DNA of 64,000 nt from Pseudomonas putida (GCA_041879295.1 CP047152.1:259501-323500); one strand, 5' to 3'; positions 46,085-54,894 are shown, counted from the first letter of the stretch. The notes: generated by a model from the sequence alone, not told the origin. Translations and numbers: made by a program.

Positions 46085-46746
46085 CACAGGCCTTCCAGTA
46101 ACGCCCGGTAATCCTCGACCGCTGCAAACTCTTCGGTATCTCGTGGTTGTGCCTGGCTATCGGGCTGGCGCACCGCCAGCAAGTGCCCCACACCAAAGCG
46201 CCGTGCACTGCGCAGAATCGCCAGCGTGTCGTCGATGAACAGGCTGCGCTCCGGCTCGAAGCCGATATCCGCCTGCAAGGCATCCCAGAACTGCGGGCTT
46301 TCCTTCGGGTAGCCATAGTCGTGCGAGCTGATCAGCCGCTCGAAGTACGGTGCCAGCTCCACCCGTTCCAGCTTCAGCGACAGCGAGTCTCGGTGGGCAT
46401 TGGTGATCATCACGACACGCTTGCCGGCCTGGCGAATCGCCGCCAGAAAGGTATCGGCATCCGGGCGCAGGGCAATCAGGTCGGCAATTTCCCGCTTCAG
46501 CTCGCGAATGGGCAGGCGCAACTCGCGGCTCCAGAAGTCCAGGCAGTACCAGTTCAATGTGCCGGCATTGCGTTCGAACAGCGGTTGCAGCTCCATTTCC
46601 GCCATGGCCCGGCTTACACCGTGCAGCTCGGCATAGCGCTGAGGCAGGTGGTCCAGCCAGAAGCGGTTGTCGTAATGCAGGTCGAGCAGGGTGCCATCCA
46701 TGTCCAGCAGGACGGTATCGATGGCAGACCAGGGAAGAACAGGCAT
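46084..46746 (-). CDS. yrfG: HAD-family GMP/IMP nucleotidase YrfG
   Basis: This 220-aa haloacid-dehalogenase hydrolase has motif I LLDMDGTLLDL (about 13-23, nucleophile Asp in DMDGT), motif II VVMITNAHRDSL (about 108-119), motif III Lys in GYPKESPQF and motif IV LFIDDTLAILR. It matches YrfG, which dephosphorylates GMP and IMP. It is divergent from nudE. In E. coli yrfG lies between nudE and hslR-hslO-pck, the same set found in this window. ATG at 46746 is chosen by homology. Confidence 0.9.
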   Translation of the reverse strand: MPVLPWSAIDTVLLDMDGTLLDLHYDNRFWLDHLPQRYAELHGVSRAMAEMELQPLFERNAGTLNWYCLDFWSRELRLPIRELKREIADLIALRPDADTFLAAIRQAGKRVVMITNAHRDSLSLKLERVELAPYFERLISSHDYGYPKESPQFWDALQADIGFEPERSLFIDDTLAILRSARRFGVGHLLAVRQPDSQAQPRDTEEFAAVEDYRALLEGL

Positions 46747-46810
46747 GGGAAACTCTCGATCAGTCGGCAAGCCACGGTATAGTAACCCGTTCACGCCAAG
46801 GAGCCGCCCC

Positions 46811-47377
46811 ATGCGCCAGAAACCCACCGTACTCAGCCGCGAAATTGTCGCCAGCAGCCGCTTGTTCCGCGTCGAAGCCGTACAGTTGCGCTTCAGCAAT
46901 GGCGCCGAGCGCACCTATGAGCGTCTGGTGGGCCGGGGTAACGGCTACGGCGCGGTGATGATCGTGGCCATGCTCGATGCCGAGCACGCTGTGCTGGTGG
47001 AGGAATACTGCGGTGGCACTGATGAATACGAGCTGTCTTTGCCCAAGGGCCTGATCGAGCCGGGCGAAGACGTGCTGGCGGCAGCTGACCGGGAGCTCAA
47101 GGAAGAAGCCGGTTTTGGCGCACGCCAGCTGGAGCACCTGACGGAACTGTCGCTGTCGCCGGGCTACATGAGCCAGAAGATTCAGGTGGTGCTGGCCAGC
47201 GACCTGTACGAAGAGCGCCTGGAAGGCGATGAGCCCGAGCCGATGCGGGTCGACAAGGTCAACCTGCGTGAGTTGTCGGCCTTGGCCATGCATCCGCAGT
47301 TCACCGAGGGTCGCGCCTTGGCGGCGCTTTACCTGGCGCGTGACCTGCTGATTCAGCGGGGGCTGCTGGAGCTATGA
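46811..47377 (+). CDS. nudE: ADP compounds hydrolase NudE
   Basis: This 188-aa Nudix hydrolase carries a complete Nudix box, GLIEPGEDVLAAADRELKEE and AGFGA (about 80-104; GX5EX7REUXEEXGU). NudE cleaves ADP-ribose, Ap3A and NADH. ATG at 46811 follows AAGGAG. Its stop overlaps the cysQ start as ATGA, so the two are co-translated. Confidence 0.93.
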   Translation: MRQKPTVLSREIVASSRLFRVEAVQLRFSNGAERTYERLVGRGNGYGAVMIVAMLDAEHAVLVEEYCGGTDEYELSLPKGLIEPGEDVLAAADRELKEEAGFGARQLEHLTELSLSPGYMSQKIQVVLASDLYEERLEGDEPEPMRVDKVNLRELSALAMHPQFTEGRALAALYLARDLLIQRGLLEL

Positions 47378-48192
47378 ACGACCTGCAACTGATGCACGAA
47401 GTGGTCAAGCTGGCGCTGACGGCAGGCGAGGCAATCCTGCCATTCTGGCGCGCCGATGTCGCGGTGACCAGCAAGGCCGACGATTCGCCGGTTACCGCCG
47501 CCGACCTGGCGGCACACCGGGTAATTGCCGATGGCCTGCTGGCGCTGGCGCCACAGATTCCGGTGCTGTCCGAAGAGGACTGCAATATTCCGCTGGCCGA
47601 GCGCCAACGCTGGAGCCGCTGGTGGCTGGTCGACCCGCTGGATGGCACCAAGGAGTTCATTGCTGGCAGTGAGGAATTCACAGTCAACATCGCCCTGGTC
47701 GAGAACGGCGAAGTGGTGTTTGGCGTAGTGTCGATGCCGACCAATGGGCGCTGCTACTTCGGTGGGCGCGGCCTGGGTGCCTGGCGTGCTGATGCTGGCG
47801 AGGCCGCCCAACCGATCCAGGTACGCATCGCACCACCGGAGGGCGAGCGTTTTACCGTGGTTGCCAGCCGTCGGCACTCCAGCGCGGAACAGGAAGCGCT
47901 GTTGTCCGGGCTTGGGGCTGCGGTGGGAGAGCTGGAGCTGGCAAATATCGGCAGCTCGTTGAAGTTCTGCCTGTTGGCCGAGGGCAGCGCCGATTGTTAT
48001 CCGCGCCTGGCGCCGACTTCGCAGTGGGATACTGCAGCGGCGCAGGGCGTGGTGGAAGGGGCCTGCGGCGAGGTGATCGGGCTGGATGGCTTGCCATTCC
48101 GGTATCCGCCGCGCGAGTCGTTGCTTAACCCGTATTTCCTGGCATTGCCCGCCAATGCTGCATGGCGCCAGGCCTTCCTGAACCTGATTTGA
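47374..48192 (+). CDS. cysQ: 3'(2'),5'-bisphosphate nucleotidase CysQ
   Basis: This 272-aa inositol-monophosphatase-fold enzyme removes the 3'-phosphate from PAP, the by-product of sulfate reduction. Metal-binding motifs are LSEEDCNIPLAER (about 65-77), WLVDPLDGTKEFIAG (about 86-100) and APTSQWDTAAAQGVVEGACG (about 211-230). It ties this distant operon functionally to the sulfur cluster at 8-28 kb. Confidence 0.95.
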   Translation: MNDLQLMHEVVKLALTAGEAILPFWRADVAVTSKADDSPVTAADLAAHRVIADGLLALAPQIPVLSEEDCNIPLAERQRWSRWWLVDPLDGTKEFIAGSEEFTVNIALVENGEVVFGVVSMPTNGRCYFGGRGLGAWRADAGEAAQPIQVRIAPPEGERFTVVASRRHSSAEQEALLSGLGAAVGELELANIGSSLKFCLLAEGSADCYPRLAPTSQWDTAAAQGVVEGACGEVIGLDGLPFRYPPRESLLNPYFLALPANAAWRQAFLNLI

Positions 48193-48208
48193 CGGAGTCT
48201 CAGCCTAC

Positions 48209-48297
48209 CCTGTGGGAGCGGGCGAGCCCGGGAAGCATGCACCGCGGTGCGGGGCACCGGCTTCGCCGGTGTTCGCGGGCCTGCCCGCTCCAACAGG
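48209..48297. repeat. REP-type inverted pair between cysQ and a thioesterase gene
   Basis: ctgtgggagcgggcgagccc at the left and gcgggcctgcccgctccaac at the right pair imperfectly, with an inner accggcttcgccggt hairpin. It lies between convergent genes. Confidence 0.8.
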
Positions 48298-48352
48298 TTT
48301 TGCGCCAGCCTTTGGGGTTTGTGCAGCGCGGTTGCTTTCAGCGGCTGCTGGG

Positions 48353-48808
48353 CTAGCGGTGCAAGACGTACTGGCCGCTGAACCTCACCGCCGGCTCGTC
48401 ACTGCCGTCATTGCTCACCGTGGTCTCCAACGTCAACCGTGCCCGCCCACGCCGCTGGTACAGGGCCAGGAATCGCTCCCAGGTCTTTTCGTCGGGCGCT
48501 GCACAACGCGCCACTGCCGTACCGGTCACTGGCAACGGGTAGCTGATCTGCCCTTCCTGGATAACGATGTGCCCGTCATCGATCCCCAGCTCACGCAGGC
48601 GCAGGTGCAGCCAGCCCCAACCCACCAGCACTGCTGCGCAGTACAGGCTGCCACCGAACATGGTGCTTTTGTGGTTGACGTTGGCCGCCAGCGGCAGTTG
48701 CAGGCGCAGGGTGTGCTGCTGCCAATCGATCACTTCCAGGCCCATTTCGCGGGTCAGGGGGATGTCGCTGTGCAGTACGGACTGCAGGTACTGACTAACG
48801 GTGCTCAT
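48353..48808 (-). CDS. YiiD C-terminal-type thioesterase
   Basis: The 151-aa hotdog protein of the YiiD_C family contains NVNHKSTMFGGSLYCAAVLV (about 44-63) and GWGWLHLRLRELGID, which define the group. Members are putative acyl thioesterases of unknown substrate. Its start overlaps the dctD stop by one base, so it is the last gene of a dctB-dctD-thioesterase unit. Confidence 0.85.
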   Translation of the reverse strand: MSTVSQYLQSVLHSDIPLTREMGLEVIDWQQHTLRLQLPLAANVNHKSTMFGGSLYCAAVLVGWGWLHLRLRELGIDDGHIVIQEGQISYPLPVTGTAVARCAAPDEKTWERFLALYQRRGRARLTLETTVSNDGSDEPAVRFSGQYVLHR

Positions 48809-50214
48809 TAACGGTTGTCCTCTTGATCATCATGCCCGCCGCTACCGCCGTCGAAGTTCAAGCCGTGCTTGCGCAGCTTGTCATGCAGGGTTTTGCGGGG
48901 GATACCCAGTGCTTCGGCCAGGCTCCGCATGGAGCTGTGTGGCTGGGCCAGTTCGGCAGCGATCAGCGAACGTTCGAACTGCTCGACCTGCTCGCTGAGG
49001 TTGCCGCTCAGCATGGGAGCTGCCGGTGCTGCTGCCGAGGGTGCCTGGCCATCCAGTGCCAGTTCCAGGCCAAGGGCGAAACGCTCGGCGGCGTTCTGTA
49101 GCTCGCGGACGTTACCTGGCCAGTCATGACGCAGCAGCAGGGCGCGTTGCGCTGGCTGCAGCGCATGCGGCGACAGGCCGTGGCGTTGGCTGGCAGCATC
49201 GGCGAAATGCTGGAACAACACCAAAATGTCGTCCCCGCGTTCGCGCAGTGGCGGAATACGCAGCGGCGCCACGTTCAGGCGGTAATACAGGTCCGCGCGG
49301 AATCGCCCTTGGTCGGCAGACTGACGCAGGTCTTCCTTGGTGGCGGCTATGATGCGGATATCCAGCGGGATCAACTGGTTGCCGCCCAGGCGTTCGACAA
49401 CCCGCTCCTGCAGCATGCGCAGCAACTTCACTTGCACATCCAGGCTCATGCTCTCGATTTCGTCGAGGAACAGCGTGCCGCCGTTGGCAAATTCGAACTT
49501 GCCGATACGGCGCTTCTGCGCGCCGGTAAACGCACCGGGCTCGTGGCCGAACAGCTCGCTCTCGACCACCGACTCGGCCAGCGCGCCGGCGTTGATCGCC
49601 ACGAACGGCCCTTCGCTGCGACTGGACAGGTCGTGAAGGGCGCGAGCCACCACCTCTTTGCCAGCGCCGGTCTCACCCAGAATCAACACATCGGCACGGG
49701 TGCCGGCCAAGGCGCCGATCTGCTCGCGCAGGCGCAGCATGGCCGGTGAATGGCCGACCAGGCGGGTTGCCAGTTGCTGGCGGTCGCTCAGTGCCAGACG
49801 CAGGCTACGGTTGTCCAGCACCAGCCGGCGCAAGGCCAGGGCGCGGCGTACGCTGTCGAGCAGGGCGTCTGTGGCAAAGGGTTTTTCCAGGAAGTCATAA
49901 GCCCCGGCGCGCATCGCCTGCACCGCCAGCGGCACATCGCCATGGCCGGTAATCAGCAGCACCGGCAGCTCGCTGTCACGGCCGTGCAGTTGTTCCAGCA
50001 ACTGCAGGCCATCGATGCCCGGCATGCGGATGTCGCTGACCACCACGCCTGGCCAGTCGGCCTCGATACGCTCGGCCAGGCCTTGAGCTTCGGCCAGGGC
50101 GACTACCTTGAGCCCGGCCAGGTCCAGGGTCTGGCTCAAGGCTTGGCGCAGGTGGGGGTCATCGTCCACCAGGATGACCTGGGCTCGGCTGTCGAACAGT
50201 GTCTCGGTGGTCAT
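48808..50214 (-). CDS. dctD: C4-dicarboxylate-type sigma-54-dependent response regulator DctD
   Basis: The 468-aa NtrC-family activator has a receiver (about 12-125; phospho-acceptor in VVVSDIRMPGIDGLQ), an AAA+ domain (about 150-385) with Walker A GETGAGKE, the sigma-54-contacting GAFTGA in FGHEPGAFTGAQ, and Walker B GGTLFLDEIESM, then a Fis-type helix-turn-helix (SMRSLAEALGIPRKTLHDKL). It should activate sigma-54 promoters of dicarboxylate uptake genes. No dicarboxylate transporter gene is adjacent. It overlaps dctB by 4 bases. Confidence 0.92.
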   Translation of the reverse strand: MTTETLFDSRAQVILVDDDPHLRQALSQTLDLAGLKVVALAEAQGLAERIEADWPGVVVSDIRMPGIDGLQLLEQLHGRDSELPVLLITGHGDVPLAVQAMRAGAYDFLEKPFATDALLDSVRRALALRRLVLDNRSLRLALSDRQQLATRLVGHSPAMLRLREQIGALAGTRADVLILGETGAGKEVVARALHDLSSRSEGPFVAINAGALAESVVESELFGHEPGAFTGAQKRRIGKFEFANGGTLFLDEIESMSLDVQVKLLRMLQERVVERLGGNQLIPLDIRIIAATKEDLRQSADQGRFRADLYYRLNVAPLRIPPLRERGDDILVLFQHFADAASQRHGLSPHALQPAQRALLLRHDWPGNVRELQNAAERFALGLELALDGQAPSAAAPAAPMLSGNLSEQVEQFERSLIAAELAQPHSSMRSLAEALGIPRKTLHDKLRKHGLNFDGGSGGHDDQEDNR

Positions 50215-52025
50215 GCCGAGGGGTCCTCCGAATTGGGCAAAGTAGCGCCAGACGCGGCCACACGCAGCTGGAGGGTCAGCATTGCGCCACCTTCCGGGTG
50301 GTTGGCCAGCAGCAGTTCACCGCCCAGGGCGCGCATCAGGCTTTCACAGATGGCCAGGCCCAGGCCCAGGCCCTGTGTACGGGTCTTGGTGGTGAAGAAC
50401 GGCTCCTTGGCATGCTCCAGAGCCTGGCGGCTGAAACCGGGGCCATTGTCACGGATGTACAGGTAGACGCAGTCATCACGCTGCTCGGCACTTAGCCACA
50501 GGCGGCGCGGATTGGCTTTTTCGGTCAGGGCGTCGAGGGCATTGGCCAGCAGGTTGCCTAGCACTTGGCGCAAGCGGGTCTCGCCGGCCTGTACCCACAA
50601 GGTGGCTTCCGGCAGGTCGCGTATCAGCTCTACGGCCATCGCCCGGCGGCGCTTGGCCAGCAGCGCCAGGGCATCGTCCAGGGCCGGCTGCAGAGCCACG
50701 CTCTCTGGGGCATGGCGGTCACGACGGGCGAAGGCACGCAAGTGGGCAATGATCGAGGCCATGCGCCCTGTCAGTTCGCCGATCAGCTTGAGGTTGCCGC
50801 GGGCGTCTTCGGTACGTTGGTGGTCGAGCAGGATCTCGGCGTTCTCCGCGTAGCTGCGGATGGCGGCCAGAGGCTGGTTCAGCTCATGGCTGATACTGGC
50901 CGACATGGTGCCGAGCACCGACAGCTTGCCGGCCTGCACCAGTTCGTCCTGCGCACGCACAGCCTCCTGCTGAGCGTTTTCGCGCTCCAGCACGGCATTT
51001 TTCAGGCGGGTGTTCAGGCCTTCAAGGTCGGCGGTACGTTCGGCCACGCGCTTTTCCAGTTCCTGGCGGCCACGGGCTTCGAAGTCGATGCGGTCGATGT
51101 AATGGCGCCGCCGTTGCATCACCAGACCGGCCAGCAGCATCAGTACCAACAGCGTACCGGCACCGATGGCCATTACCGTCTGCACCGAGCGATCAACCAG
51201 CGTGCGCGGGGCGAGGATGCTGACTTGCCAGCCGGTTTCCTTGATGTCGCGGGTCTGTGTGATCCAGGCCTGCGGGTTGAGAACCAGTGGCTGTGGGGCC
51301 TGGGTCGGATAGGGCTGGATGGCGATGATGGCCTGGCGCTCGGCGTCGGTCAGCGTGCGGGTAGCACGGAAGCGCCAGTCGGGCCGCGAAGTCAGGATGA
51401 CCACGCCATTGTGATCGGTCAGCAACAGCTGCTCGGGTGTACGGCCCCACAGGGTTTCGGTGTGGTCGAGATCGACCTTGACCACCAGCACACCGACGAT
51501 CCGCTCGCGGTCCCGCACGGCCGCGGCAAAGAAGTAGCCGCGCTTGGCCGAGGTGGTGCCCTGGCCGAAGAAGCGGCCCAGATGGCCGGCCATGGCTTCG
51601 TTGAAGTAGGGGCGGAAGGCGAAGTTTCGCCCGACGAAGGTGTCGTGCTTGTCCCAGTTCGAGGCGGCCAAAGTGTTGCCGCTGACGTCCATCAGGTACA
51701 TCACCTCGGCACCGGTCTGTTGCACGATGTCCTTGAGCAGGCGGTTGGCGTTGGTCACCGCTTCCAGGCGGAACGGGTCGGCCAGCACGCCACGCAGCGC
51801 CGGTAGGTCGCCGAGAATTTGCGGCAAGGTCTCGTAGCGGTGCAGGGTGCCGAGCAGGTTGGCGACATACAGGTCGAGTGTCTGGCGGTTCTGCGAGGCC
51901 AGCTCATCCTGGTAATAGCGCTCGGCCAAGTGATGCAGGGGCCACAGCAATGGAGCCAGGCTCAGCGCCAGCAGGGCCAGGCTGCGCCAGCGGGGACGGC
52001 GTGGGGGCGTGGGTTTTGCAATCAT
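50211..52025 (-). CDS. dctB: C4-dicarboxylate sensor kinase DctB
   Basis: The 604-aa kinase has a transmembrane helix near residues 12-30, a large periplasmic double-PAS/dCache region (about 31-290) with the ligand-domain pattern NFAFRPYFNEAMAGH, a second helix (about 292-312), a coiled-coil linker, the phosphorylated His in SISHELNQPLAAIRSYAENA, and ATPase motifs NLLANALDAL, DNGPGF and GLGLGLAICESL. It matches DctB, which senses C4-dicarboxylates. ATG at 52025 is chosen; an adjacent GTG at 52028 is possible. Confidence 0.92.
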   Translation of the reverse strand: MIAKPTPPRRPRWRSLALLALSLAPLLWPLHHLAERYYQDELASQNRQTLDLYVANLLGTLHRYETLPQILGDLPALRGVLADPFRLEAVTNANRLLKDIVQQTGAEVMYLMDVSGNTLAASNWDKHDTFVGRNFAFRPYFNEAMAGHLGRFFGQGTTSAKRGYFFAAAVRDRERIVGVLVVKVDLDHTETLWGRTPEQLLLTDHNGVVILTSRPDWRFRATRTLTDAERQAIIAIQPYPTQAPQPLVLNPQAWITQTRDIKETGWQVSILAPRTLVDRSVQTVMAIGAGTLLVLMLLAGLVMQRRRHYIDRIDFEARGRQELEKRVAERTADLEGLNTRLKNAVLERENAQQEAVRAQDELVQAGKLSVLGTMSASISHELNQPLAAIRSYAENAEILLDHQRTEDARGNLKLIGELTGRMASIIAHLRAFARRDRHAPESVALQPALDDALALLAKRRRAMAVELIRDLPEATLWVQAGETRLRQVLGNLLANALDALTEKANPRRLWLSAEQRDDCVYLYIRDNGPGFSRQALEHAKEPFFTTKTRTQGLGLGLAICESLMRALGGELLLANHPEGGAMLTLQLRVAASGATLPNSEDPSA

Positions 52026-52067
52026 CACGTAAATGCGCCAGAAAAGTCTGACGCAATTATGCGCTAG

Positions 52068-52613
52068 TTAAGGCAGCAGTTCCGCCTCTGCCAATGTCAG
52101 GCCCACCTTGTCCTTGTCCGATAACAGCGGTGGCTGCTGCAGCCCCCAGTCGATGTCCAGCTGGGGGTCGTCCCAGCGGATACAGCGGTCAGCACCCGGG
52201 TTGTAGTAGTCGGTGGTCTTGTAGAGGAACTCGGCCGATTCACTCATCACCGCAAAACCGTGGGCGAAGCCAGGTGGAATCCACAGCTGGCGATGGTTGT
52301 CGGCCGACAGGTGCACCGCGACCCATTTGCCGAATGTTGGCGAGCTTTTGCGCACGTCCACGGCGATATCGCGGATTTCCCCGTGCACCACGCGCACCAG
52401 CTTGCCCTGGGTGTTTGCCACCTGGTAGTGCAGCCCACGGAGCACGCCCTTGATGGAGCGCGAGTGGTTGTCCTGAACGAACTCCACGTTCACGCCGGTT
52501 TGCTGTGAGAACTCACGGGCATTGAATGCCTCGAAGAAGAAACCACGGCTGTCAGCGAACACCTTTGGCTCGATGATCAGTACTTCAGGTATTGCTGTAG
52601 GGATGATGTTCAT
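52068..52613 (-). CDS. rfbC: dTDP-4-dehydrorhamnose 3,5-epimerase
   Basis: This 181-aa cupin-fold epimerase contains the family features FFEAFNAREF (about 27-36), DNHSRSIKGVLRGLHYQ (about 48-64, catalytic His in LHYQ), VDVRKSSPTFGKWVAVHLSA and PPGFAHGF. It makes dTDP-L-rhamnose precursor for lipopolysaccharide or exopolysaccharide. The partner genes rfbB, rfbD and rfbA are not adjacent; in P. aeruginosa rmlC also lies next to dctB but behind rmlBDA, so this looks like a separated member of that operon. Confidence 0.94.
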   Translation of the reverse strand: MNIIPTAIPEVLIIEPKVFADSRGFFFEAFNAREFSQQTGVNVEFVQDNHSRSIKGVLRGLHYQVANTQGKLVRVVHGEIRDIAVDVRKSSPTFGKWVAVHLSADNHRQLWIPPGFAHGFAVMSESAEFLYKTTDYYNPGADRCIRWDDPQLDIDWGLQQPPLLSDKDKVGLTLAEAELLP

Positions 52614-52811
52614 AGCGGCTCGCTGGCCCGTCGCTCAAGTATTGACCCTAGTCGGCCTTGCCGGAAATTTCCGCGCGTAGCTGTAACAGGATGCATAAGG
52701 GATGGCTATGGTAGACGGCAGGCAGTTCCTTTAACCAGACCAGCCCTAACGATTGCCGATTGTTATCGATTTAAGTTCGCCGTGAGGCAGCAAATTCTTA
52801 GGATTCCAGGC

Positions 52812-52840
52812 TTTAAATATCGATATATATCGGTTATAAA
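52812..52840 (+). promoter_or_regulatory. Candidate aguA promoter with palindrome in the spacer
   Basis: TTTAAA (52812-52817) and TATAAA (52835-52840) are spaced 17 bases apart, about 50 bases before the aguA start. The spacer contains the perfect 12-bp palindrome CGATATATATCG (52821-52832), a natural position for a repressor. Confidence 0.45.
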
Positions 52841-52890
52841 TTGACAAACGCCCCAGCACACCCGGCTCAGGGCCATCACAGAGGTCACCC

Positions 52891-53997
52891 ATGAAAACCC
52901 TCAACTCCACGCCCCGTGCCGATGGTTTCCACATGCCCGCCGAGTGGGCCCCGCAAACTCAGGTATGGATGGTCTGGCCGGAGCGCCCGGACAACTGGCG
53001 CCTGGGCGGCAAGCCGGCGCAGGCTGCCCACGTAACCCTGGCCAAGGCCATTGCCCGTTTCGAACCTGTGACCGTCGCAGTCTCCGCCGGCCAGTACGAA
53101 AACGCTCGACGCCAACTCGACCAGCCGAACATTCGTGTGGTTGAAATCAGCAACGACGATGCGTGGGTGCGTGACACCGGCCCGACCTTCGTCATCAACG
53201 ACCATGGCGAAGTGCGCGGTGTAGATTGGGGCTTCAATGCCTGGGGCGGCTTTGATGGTGGCCTGTACGCACCCTGGAACCGCGACGAGGAACTGGCCGC
53301 CAAGGTGCTGGAAATGGAGCGCTGCCAGCGCTACCAGACCGAAGGCTTTGTGCTTGAAGGTGGTTCGATCCACGTAGACGGTGAAGGCACCGTGATCACC
53401 ACTGAGGAATGCCTGCTCAATCGCAACCGCAACCCGCACCTGAGCCGCGAGCAGATCGAAGCGGTGCTGCGCGATCACTTGGCAGTCGACACCGTGGTGT
53501 GGCTGCCGGATGGCTTGTACAACGACGAAACCGACGGCCATGTCGACAATTTCTGCTGTTACGTGCGCCCGGGTGAAGTGTTACTGGCCTGGACCGATGA
53601 TTCCAACGACCCCAACTATGCGCGCTGCCACGCGGCCATGGATGTGCTGAAGAACACCCGCGACGCCAAGGGCCGCGAGTTCATCGTGCACAAGATGCCG
53701 ATCCCGGGCCCGCTGTTCGCCACTGCCGAAGAGTGCGCCGGTGTCGACCAGGTCGCCGGCAGCCAGGAACGTGACCCTTCGGTGCGTCTGGCGGGTTCGT
53801 ACGTGAACTTCCTGATCGTCAACGGTGGCATCATTGCCCCAAGCTTCGACGACCCGGCAGATGCCGAAGCCAGAGCGATCCTGGCAAGGATCTTCCCCGA
53901 CCACGAGGTGGTGATGATCCCGGGCCGCGAGCTGCTTTTGGGTGGCGGCAACATTCACTGCCTGACCCAACAGCAGCCGGCGCCGATCAAGCGCTGA
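52891..53997 (+). CDS. aguA: Agmatine deiminase
   Basis: This 368-aa guanidino-group-modifying enzyme converts agmatine to N-carbamoylputrescine and ammonia. Family landmarks are [20 protein letters not shown] (about 11-30), [13 protein letters not shown] (about 87-99), the catalytic His in [14 protein letters not shown] and the catalytic Cys in [13 protein letters not shown] (C357, the position known in the P. aeruginosa enzyme). Its usual partner aguB is not adjacent. A strong terminator follows. Confidence 0.96.
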   Translation: MKTLNSTPRADGFHMPAEWAPQTQVWMVWPERPDNWRLGGKPAQAAHVTLAKAIARFEPVTVAVSAGQYENARRQLDQPNIRVVEISNDDAWVRDTGPTFVINDHGEVRGVDWGFNAWGGFDGGLYAPWNRDEELAAKVLEMERCQRYQTEGFVLEGGSIHVDGEGTVITTEECLLNRNRNPHLSREQIEAVLRDHLAVDTVVWLPDGLYNDETDGHVDNFCCYVRPGEVLLAWTDDSNDPNYARCHAAMDVLKNTRDAKGREFIVHKMPIPGPLFATAEECAGVDQVAGSQERDPSVRLAGSYVNFLIVNGGIIAPSFDDPADAEARAILARIFPDHEVVMIPGRELLLGGGNIHCLTQQQPAPIKR

Positions 53998-54012
53998 ACG
54001 CGTGATGAATAA

Positions 54013-54043
54013 AGAGGCCCGTCGTATGACGGGCCTTTTTTTG
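54013..54043 (+). terminator. Rho-independent terminator after aguA
   Basis: AGGCCCGTC / GACGGGCCT stem with a run of Ts. Confidence 0.94.
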
Positions 54044-54189
54044 CGCGGGCGACGCCCGGAGGCCGAGCTGGCATACGTTTTGTATTGTTTTTCAAACAGA
54101 TAGCGAGGTTGCACGGCCAGGCCGCGCCTCGGATCTGTAACAATAACTACGTAAATTAGCCACTCACGGGCCAGGGAGTACGTGTAGAC

Positions 54190-54387
54190 ATGAACGCAGC
54201 AAGTGAGTCGGCTTTGCGCCCATCGGCAGTTGATCGCCAATCGCTCAGGCTTGTGGCGAAGTGGTTGAAACACCATGGAAGCATCAGGGTCAGGACGACC
54301 GACCCACGACGTCTGCTTGCCGGGCGATACCCCCAAGGTTTGATCAGCGAAGCAGAGATGCAGGCGCTGATGGCGGTGTGGCACTGA
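54190..54387 (+). CDS. Small hypothetical protein
   Basis: A 65-aa open frame with ATG start and AGGGAG 11 bases upstream. The peptide is basic in the middle (WLKHHGSIRVRTTDPRRLLA) and ends ISEAEMQALMAVWH, a compositionally normal protein rather than a shadow; no gene overlaps it on the other strand. I recognise no family. It lies between the aguA terminator and an extragenic palindrome. Confidence 0.5.
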   Translation: MNAASESALRPSAVDRQSLRLVAKWLKHHGSIRVRTTDPRRLLAGRYPQGLISEAEMQALMAVWH

Positions 54388-54398
54388 TTGATTGCAGC

Positions 54399-54505
54399 TG
54401 TACCTGCCTCTTCGCGGGCATGCCCGCTCCCACAGATATTTCACAGGTTCTGAAACATGTGGTGATCATGGGGGAGCGGGCGTGCCCGCGAAGAGGCAGG
54501 TACAG
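54399..54505. repeat. REP-type inverted pair
   Basis: ctgtacctgcctcttcgcgg (from 54399) and its complement ending at 54505 form arms of about 36 bases with few mismatches. Confidence 0.88.
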
Positions 54506-54515
54506 CCAACAAACA

Positions 54516-54622
54516 TCAGAAGCTGTAGCTACCTGTCACTATCAGGCTACGCGGCCCCCCACTTCAAACTGCGCCGCGCCGGTCACCGAGCTGTAATAGG
54601 TCTTGTCGGCAATGTTGCTCAA
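54516..54622 (-). pseudogene. C-terminal remnant of a TonB-dependent receptor, frameshifted
   Basis: Read on the minus strand, the sequence gives LSNIADKTYYSSVTGAAQFE followed, after a one-base shift in the C6 run at 54555-54560, by GPRSLIVTGSYSF and stop. This is the typical last two strands of a siderophore receptor: NN(L)xDKTYY, then the PR(S/N)L strand ending in aromatic Phe. Upstream codons lose similarity and carry stops, so the rest of the gene is gone. It differs from the intact receptor at 60573, whose equivalent is NNLFDKHYYSQ and DPRNLSLTVSTAF. Confidence 0.7.
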
Positions 54623-54894
54623 TACCCCCCGATCAACCCCCGATCATCCCAGCCATGGGTCCGATACCGCGTCGGACACCGTCATCGGACCATTGTGCTG
54701 CCGGCCTGCGCTTCGATGGTCGAGCGGCGATCTTGCTCCGGAGCCTTGCTGACCCTGCCCTCAGGAAATTGTCCGTTCGATCAAAAGGCAATTTCCCACA
54801 CAAGATAAATTATCTGCTGATAGCGCAAGCTTGCATGGAAATGCACCAGATAGGCCGGTAATTTTGGTCATATAAACCTGCATTTCACGACTTT

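Noticed and set aside
54801..54820. Possible Fur box (GATAAATTATC)
   Set aside because: Only an 11-base palindrome; it lacks the three GATAAT-like hexamers of a Fur site and stands away from the oprQ promoter.
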